NCBI GenBank assembly: GCA_973895155.1
Contig: OZ316896.1
Coordinates: 7,502,001-7,566,000, forward strand
Origin: Marsupella aquatica
Taxonomy: Eukaryota > Marchantiophyta
Length of the DNA stretch: 64,000 bases
Direction: 5' to 3'
The translations under genes were made by a program, and so were the position numbers. The notes beneath the pieces were generated by a model, which saw nothing but the letters and a program-made list of their open reading frames with translations, had not been told where the DNA came from and ran no database searches. Of this stretch, positions 50,861 to 61,634 are shown one piece after another. Numbering within the stretch: the stretch's first letter is position 1; each line of letters opens with the position of its first letter.

Positions 50861-53800
50861 CCCTCATGGTGTCATTATGGACCAGCATAAATGACCATTT
50901 TGGTCTACAAGCTTCAGGTGGGCCCGAGTGTGTCATGGGCCCTACATAGAGGTGAGAACCCCTCCACTTGGTGCGAGACACTATACTCATCATTGTCCAA
51001 CCACTAGTTGCGGCATTAGCAATTTGAACACATGTCTTTGCATTTACTTAAGGCATGATGCACCTTTGGGGAAATCACTCCCAAGTCGTACGACTTTGGA
51101 GTGATTTGCCAAAAGTGTCACCATGGATGCATACCATCACATCCAAAGGCAAATAAAAGTTGTTTTTGGGTTCTCCAAGAGGTAGTGTTGCACCAATGGA
51201 ATGGGCAGGGGAGTCGTGCTTCTCTGTATGGTGTGGGTGCGGGTTTAGGGAAGAGGAATATTCCAACCTTGCAAGGAATCTAAAGCGGGCTCTCTTTGGA
51301 GGTACTAGGGCCTTCATTGGGTCATATGTGAGCAATGGACCATCATAAATGCCAATGACTACAAGTAGGGTCATTAAATCTGTCATATGGGCAATCATAT
51401 AAATCTAATGACTGCAGTTGTGGTCATTTGAGGGGTCCCTTGTGTGTCATTAAAGAAAAGCACAAATGACCAGTTTGGGGCTAGGGGCTGGAGGTGGGCC
51501 CTAGAGTGCCATGTGGCCCCACATAGAGGTGAGAACCCCTCCACTGGGTGCGGGACACTATATTCATCATTGTCCAACCACTAGTTGCGACATAAACACT
51601 TTGGACACACGGTTTTGCATTTACTTAACGCATGATGCACCTTTGGGGAAATCACTCCCAAGTTGTACAACTTTGGAGTGATTTGCCAAAAGTGTTACCA
51701 TGCATGCACACCATGACATCCAAAAGGCAAATAAAAGTTGTTTTTTGGTTCTCCCAGAGGTGGTGCTGCACCAATGGAATGGGCAGGGGAGTCGTGCTTC
51801 TCTGTATGGTGTGGGTGCGGGTTTAGGAAAGAGGAATATTCCAACCTTGCAAGGAATCTAAAGCGGGCTCTCTTTGGAGGTACTAGGGCCTTTATTGGGT
51901 CATATGTGACCAATGGACCATCATAAATGCCAATGACCAAAATGCGAGTCATTAAAACTGTCATATGGGCAGTCATATAAGTCAATTGACTGGACTTGTT
52001 GTCATTTGTGTGGTCCCTTGTGCAGTCATTAAACAGAAGCACAAATGACCAGTTTGGGGCTAGGGGCTGGAGGTGGGCCCTAGAGTGCCATGTGGCCCCA
52101 CAGAGAGGTGAGAACCCCTCCACTGTGTGCGGGACACTATACTCATCATTGTCCAACCACTAGTTGCGACATAAACACTTTGGACACATGTTTTTGCGTT
52201 TACTTAAGGCATGATGCACCTTTGGGGAAATCACTCCCAAGCCGTACGACTTTGGAGTGATTTGCCAAAAGTGTCATCGTGCATGCACACCATCACATCC
52301 AAAGGCAAATAAAAGTTGTTTTTTGGTTCTCCAAGAGGTAGTGCTGCACCAATGGAATGGGGAGGGGAGTCGTGCTTCTCTGTATGGTGTGGGTGCGGGT
52401 TTAGGGAAGAGGAATATTCCAACCTTGCAAGGAATCTATTGCGGGCTCTCTTTGAAGGTACTAGGGCCTTTGTTGGGTCATATGTGACCAATGGCCCATC
52501 ATAAATACCAATGACTACAAGAAGGGTCATTAAAACTGTCATATGGGATGTCATATAAGTCTAATGACTGGACTTGTTGTCATTTGAAAGGTCCCTAGTG
52601 CAGTCATTGAAGACAAGCTTGAATGACCAATTTGGGGCTAAGGGCTGGAGGTTGGCGCTAGAGTGCCATGTAGCCCCACATAGAGCTCGCAACCCCTCCA
52701 CTAGGTGCCAAATACTATATTTATTATTCTCCAACCACTAGTTGCACCATTAGCACTTTGGTATCTCATTTCTATGTTTACTTAAGGGATGATACAATCT
52801 TGGGGAAATCACTCCCAAGTCATACGACTTTGGAGTGATTTGCCAAAAGTGTCACCCTTGATCCATACCATCCTATCCAAAGGGAAATGAAGCCATTTTT
52901 GTCTCTGCAAGAAGTAGTGCAACACCAATGGAAGACTATCATCCTTCCATGTAATTGTGTCATGTTTGTGCCTTTGTTTGGATGAGGAATATTCTATTTT
53001 GCAAATGAATAGTGATGGGGCAATCAAGGATGTGATGTAATCTTTATTGGGTTATTTCTAGACAAATTTGTGTCATAAATGCCAATGACTACAAGTAGAG
53101 TCATTAAAACTGTCATATGGGATGTCATATAAGTCAAGTGACTAGACTTGTGGTCATTTGTGTGGTCCCCCATGCAGTCATTAAATAGAAGCACAAATGA
53201 CCAGTTTAGGGCTAGGGGCTGAAGGTGGGCCCTAGAGTGCCATGTGGCCCCACATAGAGGTGAGAAACTCTCCACTAGGTGCGGGGCACTATACTCATCA
53301 TTGTCCAACCACTAGTTGCGACATAAACACTTTGGACACATGTTTTTGCGTTTACTTAAGGCACGATGCACCTTTGGGGAAATCACTCCCAAATCATACG
53401 ACTTTGGAGTGATTTGCCAAAAGTGTCACCATGGATGCATACCGTCGTATCCAAAGGCAAATGGAACCATTTCTTTGTCTCTCCAAGAAGTAGTGCAACA
53501 CCAATGGAAGGTTGTCATCTTGCGATGTAATTGTGTCATGTTTGTGCCGGTGTTTGGATGGGGAATACTCCATTTTGTATATGAATAGTGTCAGGGCATT
53601 GTGAGTAGGTGTTGTAATCTTCATTGGGTCATTTTGGAGGAATTGTGTCATTAATGCCAAAGACTGCAGTAAGGGTCATTGTGGCAGTCCACTTGGAAGT
53701 CATTTGTGCCAAATGACTGCATATGGGGTCATTATAGAGGTTCCTCATGGTGTCATTATGGACCATCAGAATGACCCTTTTGGGTCTAGAAGCTTAAGGT

Positions 53801-53973
53801 GGCCCTAGTGTGCCATGGGGCCCTACATGAAGGTGGCAACCTCTCCACAAGGTGCAGGGTACTATACCCACTATTCTCCAACCACTAGTTGCACCATGAG
53901 CACTTTGGAGCCATGTTTTTGCAATTACTTAAGGGATGATGGAACCTTGGGGAAAATCACTCCCAAGTCATAC
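50860..53973. repeat. Tandem array, 578-bp unit, about five copies plus remnants
   Basis: GTGATTTGCCAAAAGTGT occurs at 51101, 51678, 52257, 52835 and 53409 (steps 577, 579, 578, 574) and again at 57658 after the N insertion. Each unit has a 36-bp palindrome, a GTGGGCCCTAG block and many AATGAC/GTCATT words. Short frames within it repeat with the unit and are not genes. Confidence 0.9.
51072..51107. repeat. 36-bp palindrome of the 578-bp unit (first of six)
   Basis: AAATCACTCC … GGAGTGATTT arms around GTCGTACGAC. Equivalent sites are at 51649-51684 (centre GTTGTACAAC), 52228-52263, 52806-52841, 53380-53415, and 53954-53973 plus 57645-57664, split by N. Confidence 0.85.
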
Positions 53974-54479
53974 AACACAGTGACGGACCAAACGAGAAGT
54001 GTGACCACACTTCTCGTTTTGCCCGCGGCGAAAAACTTTTCTAAGGCAAAAAAGTCTTGGATACGGAATTAGTATTCCCCCTAAAAACTAGTTTTTCAAA
54101 TTTAAAAAATGGAAAATATCGACACGAATACGAAGATGGGATACGGCGTATCCCATTTTGGATCCAACCGCGGAATTCCAAAAAACATTAAAACAAATGC
54201 AGTAAAAGTGCCGATATTGGTTTACCCATCAAGAATATTCCCAAATGATTCTTCTCAACGGTAACATTTAACCGACTGCGATGCAACTGCAGTCAAATAC
54301 TAACCACGGTCAAAGAGAACTATAAATAGGAGATCATCGCTTGAGAATTTTCCGCTCATTTCTTCTCGCTCTGTATCCTCTTACTCTCGACGAATGCACA
54401 CCGTCTATACAAACTTGTATTCCCCGAAAACCAGATTTGACTAACAAGTGAGAATCTTCATGGAAATGGCGAGGATGAA

Positions 54480-55020
54480 TCCCAAATGGGATACGGCGTA
54501 TCCCGTTTGGGATTCAACCTTCAAATGTCCAGTTTTTATTTCACTTTAGCTAAAAAAGAAGGTTGGATGCAAAGTGGGATACGGGGTATCCCATATCGCA
54601 TCCAACCTCCGAATATGAAGTATCTTAGACTCCAAATGTCAAAACCTCAACGTTGAATGCGAAATGGGATACAGCGTATCCCGTTTGGGATTCACCCTTC
54701 AAATGTCCAGTTTTGATTTCTCTTTAGCTAAAAAAGGAGGTTGGATGCGAAGTGGGATACAGGGTATCCCATGTCACATCCAACCTCCGAATATGAAGCA
54801 TCTTAGACTCCAAATGTCAAAACCTCAACGTTGAATGCGAAATGGGATACGACGTATCCCGTTTGGGATTCAACCTTCAAATGTCCAGTTTTGGTTTCTC
54901 TTTAGCTAAAAAAGGAGGTTGGATGCGAAGTGGGATGCAGGGTATCCCATGTGATATCTACCTAGAGTTTTCTTGGAATGATGGGAAAAGTCTTATGGAT
55001 TGCTGATTGTTTCGCAGGCG
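54480..55020. repeat. 178-bp tandem repeat with GGGATAC palindromes, in N
   Basis: Palindromes TGGGATACGGCGTATCCC at 54487, 54665 and 54843, and TGGGATACGGGGTATCCCA types at 54575, 54753 and 54931, are each exactly 178 bp apart, giving three units with two palindromes each. Further single copies lie at 54137, 55221, 55574 and 57279. Confidence 0.85.
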
Positions 55021-55929
55021 CAGTTTGACTAAACACGCACTGAAGCTCTTGCTGCCATTCAATGACAGACACCGACTCAAGCTTTAGCTTTCCTGGGAAA
55101 ACAACATTTTCTCTTGTGAGTCTAATGGCGGTCCAGATACGACGTATCCCATTTGGGATTCAATCTTCAAAAATCCAGTTTGGGTATCATAAACGTGAAA
55201 AAATGAGGTTGGATGCGAAGTGGGATATGGGGTATCCCACTTTGCATTCAACCTCTGAATATGAAGCATTTAGGTGCGAAATGCAAGATTGACTAAGATA
55301 TGATCAGATTAAGTTGTGGGGTGAAATTTATAAAATTACAAAAACTTAAGTTTGTACCCTCTCACGCTTTGGAAGCCATATCTTTATCGGTATTTATCCA
55401 AATTCTTTATAATTGATACCATTAGAAAGAAGAGCTTGAGCTTTTTGGCCGCTTTACTCGGCGCTGCAAAAATAGAAAAAAAAAAATCTGAGATCAGGCA
55501 AAATCTTGCAAAAAAATCAGATTGCATTTGTAAAAAGATCACAAATGATCAAAATTTCAAGAGGAATACCAAGTGGGATACCAAGTATCCCATGTAGTAT
55601 TCAAACATGTTATTTCACAAATCTAGAAAAGAAAAAGTCATAAAACCTTGTATGAATACCAAGTGGGATCCATGGATCTGTTGAGCATAGACGACGATCG
55701 CAATGGCAAGCCCATGAACCATCCAACGCATAATAGTCGACACAAGAGATACGTGATTCACCTCCTTGAGGCTACGTCCACGGGAACACACAAGAGAGCT
55801 TTACTGAACTCTAAGCCCGTCGGCTATACCGAGTCTCCACAGTGTAAGCTCTCCCTATCTCTCAAGTGGCTCCATAACAATGAGCCTTGGTTCTACCTCT
55901 CCAAGCACACATGCCTCTTATGATATAGT

Positions 55930-56070
55930 GTGCAACTTAGTTGTACCTAACCACATAGTTGTACCTAATCACGTAGTTGTACCTAACCACATAGTTGTAC
56001 CTAATCATGTAGTTGTACCTAACCACGTAGTTGTACCAACCCACGTTGTTGTACCAACCATGTCATACCT
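55930..56070. repeat. 18-bp minisatellite TAGTTGTACCTAACCACA
   Basis: About seven copies with small changes, the last ones degenerating to GTTGTACCAACCCACG. It lies inside N. The apparent Val/Pro/Asn-rich frame across it is a product of the repeat. Confidence 0.85.
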
Positions 56071-56534
56071 AACCTAGACGTAAGAGTAAATACCCAACAG
56101 GATCCCACATTTGGTATAAGAACATGTTGTTTTATCCCATTTGGTATAAGAACATGTTATTTTACAAATCAAGAACTTTACAAAGTGTGATAATAATTAT
56201 ACAAAGACCAAATGAAATCCAATTTTGTATTCAAATGTGAAAATGGATGAGTAACTTGTGACCGAGGGCCAATCCGGGACTTTGAATCTGAGGTGGGATC
56301 CACAAACCCACTTGGTATTTGCCTCCATTTTTAGGTAGGTCTGTTGATTGGTCCTACATATTTTGAAAGAGTAAAAAATGGATGTGATTGGGGTTGTGCT
56401 GAGCAAGGAAAAATCCAAAATTGTTTTGGAGTTGAATCAACAAATGGGACTCATGGATTCGTGTCGGTATGGATCCGTGTCGGTATTCAAACCTCAATAT
56501 TGAGGTGCAAGGTGTGGCAATGGCAAATTTTGGC

Positions 56535-57065
56535 GGGTGAATACCAAATGGGATCCATGGATCCGTGTTGGTATTCAAACCTCAATATCAAGGTGCAAGG
56601 TGCGGCAAGGGCAAATTTTGGCAGGCGAATACCAAATGGGATCCATTTGGTATTCATCCTTGGTTTTGAGTGGGTTATTTTTGGACTTGTTCAGAAAAAT
56701 GGGATACATGGATCCCTATTGGCGTTCCCTGAGTGGTCCATACAAGGGTTTTTTAAAGTGAGAGTCTGTCTTTTCAAGGAATGCTGAAATTTAAATTGTA
56801 GATTTTTGAGGAAGTCGTCGCGGATCCTAGTTGGTCTTCAAACTAGAATATCAAGGTATGCAATGCGAAAAGTTCAAAATGTAGAGGTTGAATACTAGAT
56901 GGGATCCATGGATCCCATTTGGTATTCATCCTCCTGTTTTCCCGATGAGGTTTTGGACTTGCGAAAAAAATGGGATCCATGGATCTCAGTTGGTATTCAT
57001 GTCGAAAGATCTCCTGATGCAAAGTTGCAAGTTGAATACAATAGTGGATACTTGGATCCCATCTC
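56535..57065. repeat. GGGATCCATGGATCCC palindrome family in N
   Basis: The best copy is 56890-56927, a 38-bp near-palindrome with arms GAATACTAGATGGGATCC and GGATCCCATTTGGTATTC. Related copies start near 55650, 56539, 56627 and 56969. Some are complete and some lack the central CATGGATCC. They differ from the GGGATAC palindromes in the other half of N. Confidence 0.7.
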
Positions 57066-57644
57066 GTATTCATCATGCGTTATGGGCTAAAAAAATTCTG
57101 GACATATCGTCGGGTTAACTTAACTAGCTGTGTGGGTCGATTGTAGTCCGCGGTCAATTTTTTGCAGTTTTTGGTTTTACCGCAGTTAAAAATTCAAATA
57201 TTTTTAACCCGAAGTTAAATGGAAGCGTCAAGAGAATGATTTGGTGTGGTTTTCACATTCAATGGTTGAATCCAAAATGGGATACCCCATATCCCATTTT
57301 CAGTTTGCCATTTTGATGGCAAAAATGAAATCTTGTGTTTTACTCGTTTTGTTTGACGCTCGGATTTAGCTTTTAGAAGGATCACGTGAAAAGCATTGTT
57401 TTTCTAGGTTTGGGAATTTGCACTTTTTTTAGATGAAGTGTATCAGAATTCTGGATTGTGACAATTCTTTGTTTTTGTGTCGATAGTATCTCGATTTGAA
57501 ATCCGATGTTGGATGCGATTTTGGATTCATCCTCAAAATAGCGTTTTTGATCTTAATTTTACTGATTTTTCGCCGTTTTTCGCGAAATCGAAAACACACT
57601 TCTCGTTTGGTGGTCATACTTCTTGTTTGGTCCGTCACTGTGTT

Positions 57645-58450
57645 ATACGACTTTGGAGTGATTTGCCAAAAGTGTCACCATGCATGCATACCATCTGTTC
57701 CAAAGGCAAACAAAAATTGTTTTTGTCTCTCCAAGGTTTATATAGTGCAATACTAGTGGAAGACTATGTCCTTCTATATAACTATGTCATGTTTGTGCCG
57801 ATATTTGGATTTTGGATATATTCTATTAAATTCCAAAGGAATTGTAAGGGAGCACTCCGAGAGGTATGATACTCTTCATTGGGTCATTTTCACATAATGT
57901 CTGTCATTAATGCCAATGACTACAATAATGGTCATTTTGGTAGTCACATTGGAGGTCATTTGGAGCAATTGACTGCATATGTGGTCATTAATGAAAACAC
58001 CTCAAATTAGGGTAATCTTGGTTGTCATACTAGAGGTCAGAAGTACCAAATGACTGGAAATGTGGTCTTTACAAAGGCTATTGGGGGGTTTCTTTGGGGT
58101 ACAAGGGAGTTCATTGGGTCATTTGAATTAAATGGTGCTTCAATCTGAGGACTAAACATGGGGTCACTCACGCTGTCATATTGGAAACCATTAATGTTGG
58201 CATATTGGAGGTCATATAGTCATGGGAAGGCTCACTTGTTAATGCTTTGGTGTAATGCTCTCAAAAACTCTTAGACGACATAGCCTCATATGTAGTGGTC
58301 ATGTAGCATGTAAGGGGCCCGTGAAGTGGGCCCTAGACGAGGGTGCTGGCAAGGGCATGTACAAAAGTACACATACTATACATATGTCTATGAAACTAAT
58401 AGTTGCCCTATAAATGTGCTTGAGTCATGATTGAGGGTTTCTCTCAATTG
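57645..58450. repeat. Continuation of the AATGAC array right of N
   Basis: It resumes with the right half of the 36-bp palindrome, runs one partial 578-bp unit, then degenerates with AATGAC/GTCATT words and a GGGCCC block near 58317-58345. No gene. Confidence 0.7.
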
Positions 58451-59300
58451 AGTCATGAGTGGAAAGCTATTAAATGCTAACATTTGGATGAGTATCACTA
58501 TCATATGGTGAGACTAATAAGGTAGTCTAAAATTGTGTTCATGCATGCATATATTTTTGCAGACATAACCTATCACCCAAAAACCATGGCCGGTACATAG
58601 TTAATTACACTAATGTAATTCACAACACCCTCACCTCCCATGAAGGATTAATTTGTTTAAATGAGGAGTGGGTTATGGGTTTAGGGTCAATGTGATTTTG
58701 AGCCATAACTCTAGAGCACCAAGTTAGAAAACCAAGGTTTTCCCTTGGTCCAAAAGGACCTTTTATATTGCGGGCATCATTTTTTATATATAACATGCGT
58801 CCTTAACATTCTTGTTGGCACCTACACAAACAGCCATGACCTTTAGGGCTCTCTTTAAATTGGATATACCATAACCTTCATTGGGTTTTTTGCAAACCAA
58901 TAATGGAGAGGTATTAAGTTTATAACCTAGTGGAGAGGTCCGTATTAAATTGTCCAACCTAGTGGAGAGGTATTAAATTTTTGGCACCTACACAAGTGCC
59001 AACGGCTGAGATCACACCCTGGATCATACAATCAACATCGTGCTCCAATTCTTGCATTCTTGTAGTAGGCCCTCGGAACAAAAGTGGTCGACAAATCTGC
59101 ATTGGAGGTGCACAATGGCAAACGTCGAGTCGAGCACAAGTCGTGAAATGTCACATCGTCGACCTTGGCCTTACTCGGGCTTCGGCTTAAATAGGCACAT
59201 CCTTTGTCAAAGTGAGGGTTTGGGCAGGGAGGGAGGCACGGAATGCACCCAACTTACATAAAATAGCGCTAAGTGCGCCTATCATCATATACGGACACCT
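58451..59300. other. Non-coding region between the AATGAC array and element E
   Basis: No convincing frame. A small direct repeat (CCTAGTGGAGAGG, near 58928 and 58960) is visible. The 3' end of E must lie in or near this stretch, but I could not place it. Confidence 0.3.
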
Positions 59301-59302
59301 CC

Positions 59303-59385
59303 TAGGTATGGTTTGTGTTCCGCCGCCGGAACGTACCTCAATCGATAGTAGGATCGACCCTGGCTTAAGGGCTTCTAAGCCTTCG
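59303..59385 (-). ncRNA. Conserved double-hairpin block in E
   Basis: The first stem is GTTCCG/CGGAAC where A/B/D2 families have ATTCCG/CGGAAT: an A-T to G-C change on both sides that keeps pairing. The second stem is GGCTT/AAGCC. Confidence 0.45.
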
Positions 59386-60044
59386 TATTGTCCGCCTTCG
59401 ATCCGGATTTTGGTGGTATGGGTGCTCAACCCGGGCTCGCAACCACGTACACGCAAGCTGCACCCCATGCACTAGTACTTGGGTAGTGTGTTCGACCAAG
59501 CGTTGGCACCTATACACGAGATTTACACACATACATACGCACAAGCATAAAATCTTGATTTATACGAAGGAAATAACGGGAAGGGATTTTACTCCATAAG
59601 AGACATATGCGTACACTTAGTTGACCCGAATGCTCTGGAGTGAACAGGTCCGAGGCCAAGGGTGTACACTACAACAGAGCCCGGCTCCACACTCGCCCAA
59701 CGAGCTTAGTCTTACACCCTCCCCTTGGTACTCTTCCACTCCCAGAGGTCGGGACTCCCCACACATACCGCGGATGTCCAATACTGAGACTAAAAACCCC
59801 CTGCCTCTACCGAGGGGTGCACTAAATACCAAGGGCCGAGGAACAGAGTGTCCTCCCGCCCGAAGATTTGCTGACTTAAGTCCTAACTAATCTGACTGTC
59901 AGGCCAAAAAATGGCTGTGTCTTATTAGAAGATCCTAACCTACATAGGCTGGACAGCATGGCGGTGCTGCTCTAACTAGGGCAGGTTCCTGTCCCCATAG
60001 CCTGATTTAGCTATTCCTAACCCTATTCTATTCCTACTCCGCCG

Positions 60045-60861
60045 CTAATGCCTGGCATGCTTGCCAGAGCCGCCCGAGTGGGAGCGGCCATCCCGCTGCT
60101 TATGAAGTCTGTCGTTGTCCGCCTTGAGGAGCTGGACCTGGTCCAGCAGAGATTTGTTCTCTCGCTTTGCCGCGTCCGTCTCCTCCGCTGCCTCCTGGCA
60201 TGCCTCCTCCAGCTGCTGGGCGTCGCTCGTCAGCTTGCCCGCCAGCTGGTCCTGCTTCTTGGCTTTGGTTTGGAGCCGCGCCACTTCAGCCTGTAGCGTG
60301 GCTATCTCCGCAGTGTCCCGCTGGGCCCGTTCTTCGGCCTCCTCCAGGTCTTTCTGCCAGATGACAGTTTGATTTTTCAAACTATCAATCTGGTTCTGGA
60401 GTCGTGCAATCTCGGCCTCATTCCCAGCTTTGGCCTATTCGGCTAGGGCGGTAAGGGCATGCGCCTTCGCTAACAACTCATCGGCGGCTGCAACTTTGGG
60501 TCGTAGTTGCAGAAGCTCAGCCTCTTGAGACGCAACTTTGTTATTTAAGTATACAGACTCCACCCGATACCGCTCTATCCTCTGAAGGGCCTCTGACTGG
60601 GCCCGACCTGCCTTTACTGCGGCAACCAACTCCTGATTGAAGAAATAGGCTACCTTCCGGGCCATGAACTCCCCGGTATCCCGGGCAATTTGATGAGAGA
60701 AATCTTCCAGAAGCCCGTTCAGAAATGTACCCGGTACGAAGAGTTCCGGGTGGTCCATGTTGTGCCTGTCCGGAGTTGGGCACGGGCAGACGTCAACACG
60801 CGCGGGGGCCGGGGCAGTGACATCCAGCCCTGGGGACGTAGTGTTGGAAGGGGTTGGAGTG
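60045..60861 (-). pseudogene. Element E coiled-coil (gag-like) protein
   Basis: One frame, open to the K insertion at 60861 (…TPTPSNTTSPGLDVTAP…), through MDHPELFVPGTFLNGLLEDF and a coiled coil, to a single TAG at 60435-60437 (from CAG by position), then a second coiled coil (RAQRDTAEIATLQAEVARLQ) to the stop at 60045. No enzyme motif. It is similar in style to B ORF2. Confidence 0.55.
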
Positions 60862-61194
60862 TGTGATGCCGCCGGTACGGTGAGTAATGAGTAATTTAGT
60901 CTGGACCGCGCTTAGCACGCGCGTTAGGGGTATCTTAGGCCGCTATTATTAGCATAACGATAGTATTTAGGTAACCATTATGAGTAGGAAATCATTAGTT
61001 AATAAGGGGAATTCATGTTCGGACTGGCGGCGTGTCGCCATTCGCACGCCCGGGTTGCGAGTGTGGAGGGGCCCCTCCCTCGGGTTCGTATAACAAACTT
61101 AGGGAAGCGGCCACTGACACGCATTGACTTAGACCGGCGGAGTCGCCGGTACACTACAAGCGTGAACGGTTCAGCCTATAGGCAACAAGGAGAC

Positions 61195-61303
61195 GTCAGG
61201 TGATCGACAAGCCCTCAAGGTATAAAAAGGGAGCAATGCTACAAAGGGTCGGCTCCCCTTTTATACCTTGAGGGCTTATACCCCCTGGCTAACCAGACCT
61301 GAC
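61195..61303. repeat. 26-bp inverted repeat with 17-base loop (in K)
   Basis: The arms at 61209-61234 and 61252-61277 (AAGCCCTCAAGGTATAAAA… and its complement) differ at one position. An outer pair GTCAGGT (61195-61201) / ACCTGAC (61297-61303) extends the symmetry. Each arm contains TATAAAA, so the structure puts two TATA-like boxes face to face. Confidence 0.85.
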
Positions 61304-61334
61304 GGCCTTCGGATAATTGCAAGTCTAACTTATT

Positions 61335-61634
61335 ACAGGTAATCCGCGTTCCCGAGGTAGTCTGGATCGCAATCAAGAAACTTGACCACGAGGACTATCT
61401 CAAGGAGCATCAGTTGGAGCAGTTCGCTCACTTGCTATGGAGACTGTGCGCGGCCGGGCCAAAGGAGATTTGTGAGTTCATCTCCAATTTCGACACCGAC
61501 GCATCGACCACTAAGGTTTCAGGGCAAACCTTATCACTCACGGAGCATCGGTTAGCATAGATCTTTTGCCTTCGCACCGGGCCGGTGCCGGTTGAACTCC
61601 AAATTTGGGATAAGGAGTATACACCTCGGCACTT
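61335..61634 (+). pseudogene. Element K capsid-like protein fragment
   Basis: It reads VIRVPEVVWIAIKKLDHEDY, then LSLTEHRLA, TAG, and IFCLRTGPVPVELQIWDKEY TPRHF in one frame before C cuts it. 'LTEHRLA-IF-L--GPVPV' lines up with YLTPKVIAEVFGLPMG of B and with the F1 protein. No ATG was identified; an upstream AG acceptor-like site (TTACAG) precedes it. Confidence 0.5.

Larger units (their letters stand above)
53974..57644. mobile_element. Element N: 3,671-bp element with about 35-bp terminal inverted repeats
   Basis: The ends are AACACAGTGACGGACCAAAC on one side and its complement on the other, with matching continuing to TGACCAC (about 34 of 36 positions). ATAC flanks both sides (53970-53973, 57645-57648). 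The interior is non-coding and made of palindromic repeats. No transposase is present, so it is non-autonomous. The superfamily was not assigned: the 4-bp duplication and AACACAGTG end do not match a type I can name with confidence. Confidence 0.8.
59303..60861 (-). mobile_element. Element E (partial): coiled-coil protein and hairpin block
   Basis: On the minus strand it has a coiled-coil frame followed by the promoter-like block CCTCTACCG (59800-59819) and the double-hairpin block (59303-59385, GTTCCGCCGCCGGAAC and GGCTTAAGGGCTTCTAAGCC). It is interrupted upstream at 60862 by K. Its membership of the B/D group is inferred from the hairpin block. Confidence 0.5.
60862..61634 (+). mobile_element. 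Element K (partial), inserted in E and cut by C
   Basis: It starts TGTGATGCCGCCGG in the middle of the E frame, so the orientation is plus. It holds a long hairpin (61195-61303) and the beginning of a capsid-like frame (61335-61634). It is broken at 61635 by element C. Its right end and target duplication lie outside the window. Confidence 0.55.

Noticed and set aside
50763-53660. Repeated 60-150-residue frames in the 578-bp array
   Set aside because: They recur with the tandem unit, occur on both strands and are interrupted differently in each unit.
55880-56077. Val/Pro/Asn-repeat protein
   Set aside because: A direct translation of the 18-bp minisatellite inside non-coding element N.
61209-61277. 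Rho-independent-type terminator
   Set aside because: A hairpin without a following T run in a eukaryotic repeat region; TATA words in both arms suggest another role.
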